The notes under the pieces: generated by a model | Told to the model about the DNA's origin: nothing | Database searches by the model: none | Seen by the model: only the letters and a program-made list of their open reading frames with translations | Translations under genes and position numbers: made by a program | Shown: positions 52,678 to 64,000 of the stretch, one piece after another | How the letters are laid out: each line of letters begins with the position of its first letter | Position numbering within the stretch: position 1 is the stretch's first letter | Assembly (NCBI RefSeq): GCF_002091985.1 | Contig: NZ_MKKX01000017.1 | Coordinates: forward strand, 248,001 to 312,000 | Length of the DNA stretch: 64,000 nt | Direction: 5' to 3' | DNA from: Rhodococcus sp. 1163 | Lineage (GTDB): Bacteria > Actinomycetota > Actinomycetes > Mycobacteriales > Mycobacteriaceae

Positions 52678-54481
52678 GCAGTCGGTAACGCAGCATCATC
52701 TCGTGGTCCTCGTGGTCGAGCATGTGACAGTGCCACATGTAACCCTGCAGCTCGGTCGAGCTCGCCTGCCCACCAGCCTCGTGACCTGAATGGCCGCCTT
52801 CGTGTGCAGGTGCAGGGCCAGCGAAAGTTGCGTCAGGATCGAATCCGAGCTCGTCGGCCGTGGGGAATCGCACCAGAATTCGCGTGACGGTCCCCGGGTA
52901 AGTGTTGACGGTGTCCTTCGCGCCCGACTCCCACGCGGCCGGTGGAGACAGCGGGCCGGTCACATATCTCTCGACGTCGGGCGCCCACTTGACGCCGATA
53001 TCGGGGCGAGGACGCTCGCGCATGTACGCCGTCAGATCCACCGATGCTCGGCCGAGCGTGCGGAAGTGCACCAGATGCAGGTGAATCGGGTGAGGCTCGA
53101 GGGTGGTGTTGACGATGTTCCACTGTTCTACGACGCCCTGCGTCGGCATCTCGATATCCGGGTCGCTGTAGCGAAGGTTGTTCAGCGTCATCATCGGCGG
53201 CGCCAACGACAACCCTGCCGAAGGCTGATTGACAGTGACCGTGCGCTGAACCTGCGCAGCAGGAATAATCGGCAGCAGAGGTGGCTGGCCTTTGCCGCCG
53301 CGATACATCGTCATGACGTCACCGACATATCCTCGGCCCGACGCCACCCTGAACTGACAGAACAACGGCATCGGCACCGCCCCCAACGATGCAGCCTGGG
53401 CCGGTGGCGGCTCGTCGTTACGGAGCTCGACCAGTTCGCCGGGTGCCAGCGAGCCGAAATCGACCAGCACATCGACCCGTTCGGCCGGCGCCAGCCTAAT
53501 ACTGTCGGTCTGCACCGGCGCATCGAGAAGCCCGCCGTCGTTCCCGATCACCCAGAATCGCATCCTGTTGCCGAAGAACAGATTCCACACACTGTAGGAG
53601 CCGGCATTGACGACGCGAAAACGGTACAGCCCACGCGCCACTTCCATCGTCGGCCAGATCTTCCCATTGACGACGCCGACGTCCCCGGTCCCGCCACCTT
53701 CCCATTTCCCCTGGGGAACAGTGATATTGGACCTGATGCTAATGCTGCCGTCAGGATTCATGATCTTTTCCTGCAATACCAACGGCACTTCGAACTCACC
53801 GGACGGCAACCCCAGAGAATTGTCGGCGAGACCCGAATCGAATTGATCCCGAACCAGATTCATTCCGACCAGACCCGCGTAGACATTGATGCGCGTCATC
53901 GACATCGCGTGATCGTGGTACCAAAGCCCTGCGGCCTCATTGAGCCCCGGAAACCTATGAGTGAGAGATTCACCCGGGCGGACGAGCATCTCGGAGTTAC
54001 CGTCGCTGTCCGGCGGAGTGATACTCCCGTGCAGATGCAGCGACGTCGGGGTCATCTGCCGGTCCTGCTCGCTCATCCCGTGCAGCGAGGTATCCACATC
54101 GGCTGCAAGCGGATTCCCCTCGGTGCGATTGGTGTAGTTCAACGTCCACGGCTGTCCCTGCACGGACTCGATGGTCGGGCCCAGATAATCGAGCTCGCCG
54201 TAACCAAACGTCGGACCGGCAGGGAGATCGGCGTGGAAAGAATGCATCGCGCTGCGCGCATCGAGCGACACCTGCGAACCCCCGACCACCGGCAGCCTCG
54301 GCAACTCGTCACGAAACGGAGCAAGCGTGGGCGAATGGAACAGCAAAGGGCTACGGCCGCCGAAGATATCGTCGGCAAAAGCCCGCCGAGCTACCGAACT
54401 CGACGGCAGCGCTGCACCCCCGGCAACAGCAGCAAGCAACGCGAGACTCCGAAAGACCGACCTGCGCGAAATACCGTCCAC
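52670..54481 (-). CDS. Multicopper oxidase with Tat signal
   Basis: 603 aa. Tat-type leader [20 protein letters not shown]. Copper ligands: [34 protein letters not shown] and [15 protein letters not shown], i.e. T1, T2 and T3 sites complete. A Met/His-rich [11 protein letters not shown] loop near 575 may bind Cu. Members include bilirubin/laccase-like and phenoxazinone-type enzymes; substrate uncertain. GTG 54481 has GAAGGG 8 bases before it; the longer frame crosses a tandem repeat. Exported, folded, by the twin-Arg route. Confidence 0.93.
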   Translation of the reverse strand: MDGISRRSVFRSLALLAAVAGGAALPSSSVARRAFADDIFGGRSPLLFHSPTLAPFRDELPRLPVVGGSQVSLDARSAMHSFHADLPAGPTFGYGELDYLGPTIESVQGQPWTLNYTNRTEGNPLAADVDTSLHGMSEQDRQMTPTSLHLHGSITPPDSDGNSEMLVRPGESLTHRFPGLNEAAGLWYHDHAMSMTRINVYAGLVGMNLVRDQFDSGLADNSLGLPSGEFEVPLVLQEKIMNPDGSISIRSNITVPQGKWEGGGTGDVGVVNGKIWPTMEVARGLYRFRVVNAGSYSVWNLFFGNRMRFWVIGNDGGLLDAPVQTDSIRLAPAERVDVLVDFGSLAPGELVELRNDEPPPAQAASLGAVPMPLFCQFRVASGRGYVGDVMTMYRGGKGQPPLLPIIPAAQVQRTVTVNQPSAGLSLAPPMMTLNNLRYSDPDIEMPTQGVVEQWNIVNTTLEPHPIHLHLVHFRTLGRASVDLTAYMRERPRPDIGVKWAPDVERYVTGPLSPPAAWESGAKDTVNTYPGTVTRILVRFPTADELGFDPDATFAGPAPAHEGGHSGHEAGGQASSTELQGYMWHCHMLDHEDHEMMLRYRLRA

Positions 54482-54521
54482 ATCCACACCCTTCGCCCGT
54501 GCCGTGTCATGCCGTGTCATG

Positions 54522-54643
54522 CCGCGGGCTACCCTCCCGCCCACCTGGGTCGTTCCGCGGGCTACCCTCCCGCTTTCCTGGGTCGTTCCGCGGGCTACCC
54601 TCCCGCCTTCCTGGGTCGTTCCGCGGGCTACCCTCCCGCCCCA
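54522..54643. repeat. 33-bp tandem repeat between MCO and the ABC ATPase gene
   Basis: Three full 33-base units (start 54522, 54555, 54588) and a partial fourth (54621-54643), nearly identical apart from a few bases at the CCCA/CTTT/CCTT position. Each contains GCGGG-7-CCCGC able to pair. A separate 10-base GCCGTGTCAT doublet lies at 54501-54520. On the minus strand the units lie just upstream of the MCO start and read as 11-codon repeats, but no start or family supports translation. Confidence 0.9.
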
Positions 54644-54746
54644 CCGATGTGACCGCGCCCATACTATGTTCCTTCGTCGGCACCCGTCGATACCCCACAC
54701 TCGGATCGTCCGGCACGTTCCTGCCGGTGGAGGGATTTCACAGAAC

Positions 54747-55823
54747 ATGGCATCGATTACGTTCGATCGCGCGAGCAGGCTTTTCCCCGGCTCGGATGCG
54801 CCTGCGGTGGACGCACTGGACCTGGAGATAGAGGACGGCGAGTTTCTCGTCCTCGTCGGCCCATCCGGTTGCGGCAAGTCCACCTCGCTCCGGATGCTTG
54901 CCGGTCTCGAAGAAGTGAACAGCGGACGGATCCTCATCGGAGGCAAGGACGTCACCGACGCCGAGCCCAAGGATCGCGACATCGCCATGGTGTTCCAGAA
55001 CTACGCGCTCTATCCGCACATGAGCGTCGCGGAGAACATGGGCTTCGCACTCAAGCTCGCGAAGGCGAGCAAGGAAGAGATCAACACGCGAGTGCTCGAG
55101 GCCGCGAGGCTTCTCGACCTGGAGGACTACCTCGACCGGAAGCCGAAAGCACTCTCCGGTGGTCAGCGGCAGCGAGTTGCGATGGGCCGAGCGATCGTGC
55201 GTCAACCGCAGGTATTTCTCATGGACGAACCACTGTCCAACCTCGACGCCAAGTTGCGGGTACAGACGCGTACCCAGATCGCACAACTGCAACGGCGGTT
55301 GGCCACCACCACCGTGTACGTGACGCACGATCAGGTGGAAGCGATGACGATGGGAGACCGCGTCGCAGTCTTGAAGGGTGGAGTGCTGCAGCAATGCGCT
55401 TCACCGCGCGAGCTGTACCGAACCCCGGTCAACGTGTTCGTCGCGGGTTTCATGGGTTCGCCGTCGATGAATCTGTTCACGCTGCCGATTACCTACGGCG
55501 GGGTGCAGATCGGTGATCAAGTCATTCCGGTTCAGCGCGAGGCCCTTGCGGCGTCGTCAGGGACGGAGGTCGTGTTCGGTATCAGGCCTGAACACGTGCA
55601 GATCGCAGACTCGGGAGTGAAGCTCGAAATCGACATCGTCGAGGAACTCGGCTCGGAAGCTTTCGTGTTCGGTCGCGCTGATATCAACGGCCGGACGCAG
55701 ACGATCGTCGCGCGCGCCGACTGGCGCGATCCACCGCAGAAGGGCCAGGTCGTGCACGTACGGTTCGACGAGGCCCATGCGCATCTTTTCGACGGATCGG
55801 GCGACGGGCAGCGGCTGGGCTGA
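54747..55823 (+). CDS. ugpC: ABC transporter ATP-binding protein, UgpC/MsiK type
   Basis: 358 aa sugar-importer ATPase. Walker [21 protein letters not shown]-loop [18 protein letters not shown], signature [16 protein letters not shown], Walker [14 protein letters not shown]-loop [10 protein letters not shown]. The C-terminal OB-type regulatory domain contains [10 protein letters not shown]. No permease or binding protein is nearby, as in MsiK-like ATPases serving several sugar importers. ATG 54747; upstream frame is antisense to the MCO. Confidence 0.92.
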   Translation: MASITFDRASRLFPGSDAPAVDALDLEIEDGEFLVLVGPSGCGKSTSLRMLAGLEEVNSGRILIGGKDVTDAEPKDRDIAMVFQNYALYPHMSVAENMGFALKLAKASKEEINTRVLEAARLLDLEDYLDRKPKALSGGQRQRVAMGRAIVRQPQVFLMDEPLSNLDAKLRVQTRTQIAQLQRRLATTTVYVTHDQVEAMTMGDRVAVLKGGVLQQCASPRELYRTPVNVFVAGFMGSPSMNLFTLPITYGGVQIGDQVIPVQREALAASSGTEVVFGIRPEHVQIADSGVKLEIDIVEELGSEAFVFGRADINGRTQTIVARADWRDPPQKGQVVHVRFDEAHAHLFDGSGDGQRLG

Positions 55824-55831
55824 GCCCACCG

Positions 55832-55880
55832 CGATCTGCTCCCCGGTTTGTGCTCGAGCGCGCAACCGGGGAGCAGATCG
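55832..55880. terminator. Bidirectional terminator between the ABC ATPase gene and asd
   Basis: 17-base perfect stem (55832-55848 with 55864-55880) around a 15-base loop, between two converging genes. Confidence 0.85.
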
Positions 55881-55887
55881 GGTAGAT

Positions 55888-58181
<2,294 letters not shown>

Positions 58182-58463
58182 GCGTGTGTACCTCCGGTGC
58201 ATTTCAGTGTGTGTTTGTGGTGCATCTGGCCCCGCCACCTTACCGAGGTATGCCGTCGCCAGCAGCCTTGGGTGTTCCGGGGAGTGCCCGCCGGAGCCCT
58301 CCACCTGCGGCGACGTAGTGCGGGTGGGCTGGTCACTGCACAAGCGGTGACATTCGCGACAAATGGGGCGCACGCACATTTCTACCGAGGAGACCGCACG
58401 GCGGCATATTTCGCATTTGTCATTCGGCGTATCCAGTATTCATCCTCGTAAAAGGCGCGGAGT

Positions 58464-61217
58464 ATGCATAAAGGCGAGCAAACATACCGTTCAGTATCGA
58501 ATAGTGCTTTCATCACCCAAGATCACTTCGAGTGGAATATTATCGACGCGTCCAGCAAACCTCCGTGTGGCCTTTTCGTCGGGAGACGGTCGTATATGAA
58601 TACGCTGCGTTGTGCCGCACCGAGAGTGCGCAGCCGAAAACCACAGAGATCCAGCGCCACGATTCGGCGAGGGCGCCTCTTGACCCTGCTCGAACCGACG
58701 AGTGACCGCAGCCCCATCGCCGTGATCACGGCGCCCGCCGGTTCAGGTAAAACGACCCTGCTCGTCGATTGGGTCCATACGATCGACGCCGAGGACGACA
58801 CCCTTCTCGCATGGATCACCATCGACGAATCCGACAACGATGTAGCGGTGCTCAGAGCGTGCGTCATCTCGGCGCTCGCCCAGTGTGGATCGCCCCAGCT
58901 CGCTTCTGCTGTCGGATCCCTTCCATCCGTGGGCGATCCGTCCTACTCGGAGTTCAGCGCACTGTTGGTCGAGGCCGTCGAAAGTGTCGACGCACAGATC
59001 TGCCTGATATTCGACGACGCCCACCTCTTGCACAACCGTGAAGTACTGGCCCTTCTGGGTACGTTTCTGCGTTGGCCGCCGTGCAATCTCCGGATCATCG
59101 TCGCTGGACGATTCGAACCTCCACTCGCACTGCAGAAACCGCGACTCGACGGACTCGTCCGTGACATCTCCGCAGCAGACTTGGCATTCACCACCGATGA
59201 GGCGTCGGAGATGTTCCAGCGATCCGGAATCGTCCTTGCCCGAGGCGATCTGGTGAAGGTCATGAACCGAACCGAGGGTTGGGCAGCGGGTCTGAGGCTG
59301 GCTGCAATGACACTGGGCGGTGGCGCGAATTCTCCCGAACTCATCGACGGTTTCACCGGAACACAGCACACGGTCGCCGACTATCTCGTGAACGAGATCT
59401 TGGCCGGACTCCCTGACGACGCTCGTACGTTCCTGATCGAGACCTCCGTACCCGAATGGTTCACAACCGATCTCGCCGAAAAGTTGACCGGCCTCGGAGG
59501 TGCGCAGGCCACCATCGATCACCTGCTGACGCAAAACTTTCTCATCGATCAGATCCCCGGATCAGAACCTACCTATCGATATCACCCGCTGATGCGTGGC
59601 TATCTTCGTGCCGAAATCTGTCGCCTCGGCGCCCGGCAGATCAGAAGCCTCGAACGCGTCGCATCCTCCTGGTTCAGCGACTATCGACAGCCACTGCACG
59701 CGTTGCAGCACAGCGTGCACGCTGGTGATTCGAGATCGATTCTCGACATCGTTGGCACATCCGGACTCGGACTCGTGCTGCGCGGCAATGCTTCGGAAGT
59801 TCTGACCGCTATCGACGACAGCCCGGCTCCGGTACGTAGGCACGAGAACGTTCAGTTGATCAGCGCAGCAGCACTATTGGCGATCGGAAGTGTTGCACCG
59901 GCGACCTCGACGCTGACGGCGCTACGGCGCAGACCAGTCGACGAGCTTGCGAGTTTCGATTTCGAGATTTTGCGTCGAACTCTCGAGGTTCACGCGGCAG
60001 TGCACGTCGGCAACGACATCGAGGGCGCTTTATGTCGCTTACGCGAGTTGGAGTTCGGCGAATCCGGTTCGCCCGAACTCGATTCCTACGCGCTGCTGAT
60101 CGCCGGACTCGCCGAGTTGCATCTCGGTCGATCCACCGAGGCGCAGCGCTGTCTCGAGGACGCGGTAGCGAACGGTCGGGCTGGAAATCTCCCGTCGGTT
60201 GTCACGACCTGCCTGGTGACCTCGGCCGGGATCTGCTTCCTCACCGGAAGATTGACCGAGGCCCTTGCTCGTGGCCAACGCTCCGTCACCTACGCACGCC
60301 TACACTCACTGACCGATAGTCCGCTCTTCTCGGTCGCCGAATCGCTCGAACTTCTCGTTGCCCATATCCGTATGACGCCGACGCCAATGGCAGGGGAGGA
60401 AGTGTGGTCGAGCATCGGTCGTTCCGCTGATTCCGCGGTCGCGCAGTACGGAAAGCGCGCGGCTCTCGTTCTGAACGGGACGATCGAGGAGGTGAGCGCC
60501 GCAGGCCGTGAGTGGATCGAGTCGGTTCATCCGGTGGTTCCCGCCTACGAGGCACTCCTGGCACCGATGGTCCAGCGTCGATATCTGACGGCGGGCGAAA
60601 CCCTCTGGGCAACCGAGCTGGTAACCGTCACGAGGCGACGGCTCGGCAAGGTCGGCGAGGTTGCCCTGTTGTCCGCCGAGATCCACCGAGTGCACGGACG
60701 CTTCGACGTCGCGGACTCCGAACTGGCTGCGATCCTGGGCGGTCAGCTTCGATGCGCCGGCTTCACGACCCCCATCCGCGCTGCGATCACCGCCGCAAAG
60801 GTCGCACTGGCACGACGCAATCCGGCACGCGCGTTCGAACTCGTGTGCCGCGCTCTTGCCGAGGCCGAACCCGAGGCGATACTGCTGCCGTTCGCCGAGG
60901 GCGGCGCCACCGTGCGGGACATTCTCACGCACAATCGCGGCCGGTTCGGTCTGCTCGAACCGTTCGCAGATCGTGCCCGCGAAGTAGTACCCCGGCATCC
61001 TGCTGCGGCCGAGTCGAGGATGTCGGGCGCACTGACCCGCCGCGAACTGGAATTGCTCCGGGAGCTGCCGTCCTGGCGTACTGCCGAGCAAATCGCGTCC
61101 GATCACTTCGTGTCCGTCAACACCGTCAAGACGCATTTGCGTGGTATCTACCGCAAGCTCGAGGTCAGATCGCGCCGCGACGCGATTGCCGCCGCGCACG
61201 AGCTCGGTCTGCTGTGA
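58464..61217 (+). CDS. LuxR-family regulator with ATPase domain (LAL/MalT-like)
   Basis: 917 aa. Walker A APAGSGKTTLLVDWV; Walker B-like ICLIFDDAHLLHN; a winged NB-ARC-like linker; a central helical repeat region (TPR-like) of about 450 residues; and a C-terminal LuxR HTH (LTRRELELLRELPSWRTAEQ, SVNTVKTHLRGIYRKLEVRS). ATP and a ligand presumably regulate it. Start uncertain: ATG 58464 or ATG 58596 (MNTLRCAAPRV), the latter closer to the first conserved residues. Divergent from ask. The regulon is unknown. Confidence 0.85.
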   Translation: MHKGEQTYRSVSNSAFITQDHFEWNIIDASSKPPCGLFVGRRSYMNTLRCAAPRVRSRKPQRSSATIRRGRLLTLLEPTSDRSPIAVITAPAGSGKTTLLVDWVHTIDAEDDTLLAWITIDESDNDVAVLRACVISALAQCGSPQLASAVGSLPSVGDPSYSEFSALLVEAVESVDAQICLIFDDAHLLHNREVLALLGTFLRWPPCNLRIIVAGRFEPPLALQKPRLDGLVRDISAADLAFTTDEASEMFQRSGIVLARGDLVKVMNRTEGWAAGLRLAAMTLGGGANSPELIDGFTGTQHTVADYLVNEILAGLPDDARTFLIETSVPEWFTTDLAEKLTGLGGAQATIDHLLTQNFLIDQIPGSEPTYRYHPLMRGYLRAEICRLGARQIRSLERVASSWFSDYRQPLHALQHSVHAGDSRSILDIVGTSGLGLVLRGNASEVLTAIDDSPAPVRRHENVQLISAAALLAIGSVAPATSTLTALRRRPVDELASFDFEILRRTLEVHAAVHVGNDIEGALCRLRELEFGESGSPELDSYALLIAGLAELHLGRSTEAQRCLEDAVANGRAGNLPSVVTTCLVTSAGICFLTGRLTEALARGQRSVTYARLHSLTDSPLFSVAESLELLVAHIRMTPTPMAGEEVWSSIGRSADSAVAQYGKRAALVLNGTIEEVSAAGREWIESVHPVVPAYEALLAPMVQRRYLTAGETLWATELVTVTRRRLGKVGEVALLSAEIHRVHGRFDVADSELAAILGGQLRCAGFTTPIRAAITAAKVALARRNPARAFELVCRALAEAEPEAILLPFAEGGATVRDILTHNRGRFGLLEPFADRAREVVPRHPAAAESRMSGALTRRELELLRELPSWRTAEQIASDHFVSVNTVKTHLRGIYRKLEVRSRRDAIAAAHELGLL

Positions 61218-61325
61218 TGCGCCGATCGAAGATGTGGCGCGGGTTCACCATCTGCGGGTGATGCCGCGGCGGCCGGGGGCGCGGAACCTGGTAGTAACGC
61301 CAGCAGCGGACCGCGAAGGAGCACC

Positions 61326-61559
61326 ATGGCTCAGCCCGCCGATATCAACACCCGCAGAGTTCGGTACGAATTCCTCGTCGAGGGTGAGCTGTCCGAACGT
61401 GCGCAGGCTGCCTTCCCCGATCTCGCCACCACCGAAGTCCCGATGCCGTTCACCCGGTTGTTCGGTCCGGTGGACGACGAGACTGCCTTGCGCGGGATGC
61501 TTGCGCGTTTCGACGCGTTGGGGCTGACCGTCGTGGAGTTGCGAAGACTTCCCGATTGA
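61326..61559 (+). CDS. Small hypothetical protein
   Basis: 77 aa, soluble, acidic middle. Segments VRYEFLVEGELSERAQAAFP and TRLFGPVDDETALRGMLARF (then DALGLTVVELRRLP) suggest an alpha/beta fold seen in small proteins in Rhodococcus and relatives. ATG 61326 has GAAGGAGCACC before it. No function named. It stands between luxR and the leuA leader, on the same strand. Confidence 0.65.
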   Translation: MAQPADINTRRVRYEFLVEGELSERAQAAFPDLATTEVPMPFTRLFGPVDDETALRGMLARFDALGLTVVELRRLPD

Positions 61560-61615
61560 ACTTTCCTTACCGACCCCGGCACGGGGTTTGCGCTCGCGGT
61601 AGTACACTTCTGTTC

Positions 61616-61657
61616 ATGCAGCGTGCGCTCCTCCTCGATCGCCGCGACGGGGTCTGA
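61616..61657 (+). CDS. leuA leader peptide
   Basis: ATG 61616 to TGA 61657 encodes MQRALLLDRRDGV, 13 residues with three adjacent Leu codons (CTC). Such a peptide in front of leuA suggests ribosome-mediated attenuation by charged tRNA-Leu. The peptide overlaps the hairpin below. A TAGTAC box precedes it by 10 bases. Known in Corynebacterium leuA; here inferred from sequence. Confidence 0.7.
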   Translation: MQRALLLDRRDGV

Positions 61658-61680
61658 ATCAGACTGGCTTCCCGTCGCGG
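61642..61680 (+). promoter_or_regulatory. Attenuator-like hairpin of leuA
   Basis: Ten-base stem, CCGCGACGGG (61642-61651) with CCCGTCGCGG (61671-61680). An alternative inner pairing GTCTGA/TCAGAC (61652-61657 with 61659-61664) lies within. The left arm is covered by a ribosome translating the leader, so stalling at Leu codons would change folding. A short TTCTT follows. Confidence 0.65.
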
Positions 61681-61702
61681 GGTTCTTCGCGCCGGTCGAT
61701 AA

Positions 61703-63541
<1,839 letters not shown>

Positions 63542-63546
63542 CCCGC

Positions 63547-63600
63547 TGGAACCACTCGGACCCTTCTCCGCCACAGCGGAGGGGGGCCCGCGTGGTTCCA
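63547..63600. terminator. Terminator between leuA and the SHOCT protein
   Basis: TGGAACCAC (63547-63555) pairs with GTGGTTCCA (63592-63600), with an inner CTCCGC/GCGGAG stem (63566-63580). It lies between two converging genes. Confidence 0.75.
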
Positions 63601-63612
63601 CCACCCCGGGGA

Positions 63613-63903
63613 TCAGGCGAGGAGCTTTGCTTTCGCTGCCGCGAACTCGTTCGCGTCGAGTACGCCTGCATCGCGCAGCGCAGCCAGTTTCTGGATCTTG
63701 CCGACGAGGTCGTCCTCGGCTGGAGGTGCGGCTACTGGTGGCGGTGGTGGCGGTGGCGGTGGCGCCTGTTGTTGCTCCTCGTGCGATTGTCTGCGACGGT
63801 TCATCGCGTTGGACGTCGCATTTGCCGTCCCCGCGACGACCGCGGTGCGGGCTACCGTCCCCAGTAGCCCAGGCCTGCCGACTCGTCCTCGTCCGAATAC
63901 CAT
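63613..63903 (-). CDS. SHOCT-domain protein
   Basis: 96 aa. N-terminal Gly/Arg-rich segment with a hydrophobic stretch (LLGTVARTAVVAGTANATSN), a nine-Pro linker encoded by GGT/GGC repeats on the plus strand, and a C-terminal SHOCT domain (LVGKIQKLAALRDAGVLDAN followed by EFAAAKAKLLA). SHOCT may aid oligomerisation. ATG 63903, with AGGAG before it. Ten bases after the next gene's stop, likely same transcript. Confidence 0.88.
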   Translation of the reverse strand: MVFGRGRVGRPGLLGTVARTAVVAGTANATSNAMNRRRQSHEEQQQAPPPPPPPPPVAAPPAEDDLVGKIQKLAALRDAGVLDANEFAAAKAKLLA

Positions 63904-63912
63904 GTGTTTCTC

Positions 63913-63999
63913 CTAAACCAGCGCTGCAGCGAGCGCAATTTCGACTGTTTCGCGTGGAATTTGAACGTGCAGTGCGACTTCGCCACCTGCCGCGCGTGC
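63913..63999 (-). CDS. C-terminal end of a protein, running off the right edge
   Basis: Open minus-strand frame ending TAG at 63913-63915; visible residues GGEVALHVQIPRETVEIALA and AALV. It is immediately before the SHOCT gene on the same strand. Not enough to name a family. Confidence 0.45.
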   Translation of the reverse strand, partial: ARAAGGEVALHVQIPRETVEIALAAALV

Positions 64000-64000
64000 T

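Noticed and set aside
54522-54643. CRISPR array
   Set aside because: Units follow each other directly with no unique spacers; this is a simple 33-bp tandem repeat and no cas genes are near.
52790-54652. 620-aa plus-strand open frame opposite the multicopper oxidase
   Set aside because: Arg/His/Pro-rich composition, no family motif; it is the high-GC shadow of a gene with all copper motifs on the other strand.

Overview
The window is a high-GC actinobacterial chromosome segment. Gene content and order point to Mycobacteriales, most likely Rhodococcus or a close relative. From the left edge to about 31.2 kb the order matches what I recall of the M. tuberculosis Rv3649-Rv3683 block: helicase end, tad pilus genes, ssd, HAD phosphatase, dppDCBA, acs, ephE, marP, nudix, thioredoxin, nth, crp, MBL, RidA, two ArsA-like ATPases, whiB4, ponA2, metallophosphoesterase. 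From about 55.9 kb the asd-ask-leuA order matches Rv3708c-Rv3710. Names rest on reading the protein sequences and this synteny; no database search was run.

Layout. 0-5 kb: minus-strand tad/Flp pilus operon (ssd, tadA, tadB, tadC, a pilin, two TadE-like proteins), with a short remnant of the tadA 3' end beyond its last gene. 4.9-5.2 kb: a structured gap where mycobacteria encode the 6S-like RNA Ms1/MTS2823. 5.2-12.5 kb: HAD phosphatase, a degenerate Fic-like protein and a dipeptide ABC importer. 12.5-18 kb: acs with a consensus GlxR/CRP box, an MFS symporter, a membrane protein and an EphE-like hydrolase lacking the usual nucleophile. 18-24 kb: marP-nudix-tlpA-nth overlapping operon, crp itself, MBL, RidA. 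24-31 kb: paired ArsA-like ATPases, WhiB4, PonA2, YqeY-like protein, metallophosphoesterase.

31.2-38.0 kb: a compact integrated element of about 6.7 kb, the most unusual part of the window. It sits in the 3' half of a tRNA-Pro(CGG) gene between 48-bp direct repeats. It encodes a tyrosine integrase, an XRE repressor with a divergent Xis-like protein, a stand-alone DUF3631 AAA+ protein, a serine resolvase beside inverted repeats that look like a res site, a second small HTH protein and four unrecognised proteins. A 25-bp repeat built of two GTCCGCAG octamers lies just inside each end and looks like integrase arm sites. No capsid, packaging, conjugation, primase or replication-initiator gene is visible, which suggests a satellite-like or mobilizable island.

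38-55 kb is accessory metabolism: F420-dependent oxidoreductase, a broken SDR gene, GH15 glycosidase with a HAD phosphatase, dps, and a furA-katA operon. Then come two divergent operons around a TetR regulator. One holds a Baeyer-Villiger-type monooxygenase, a GMC oxidoreductase and an acetoacetate-decarboxylase-family protein; the other holds two alpha/beta hydrolases and a second decarboxylase-fold protein. Together they could oxidise an alcohol to a ketone, insert oxygen to give an ester or lactone, and hydrolyse it. A Tat-type multicopper oxidase and an orphan sugar-importer ATPase follow, separated by a 33-bp tandem repeat.

55.9-64 kb is biosynthetic core: asd and ask (with an internal start for a beta subunit), a large LuxR-family ATPase regulator, and leuA behind a leucine-rich leader peptide with an attenuator-like hairpin. 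A SHOCT-domain protein and the end of another gene close the window.
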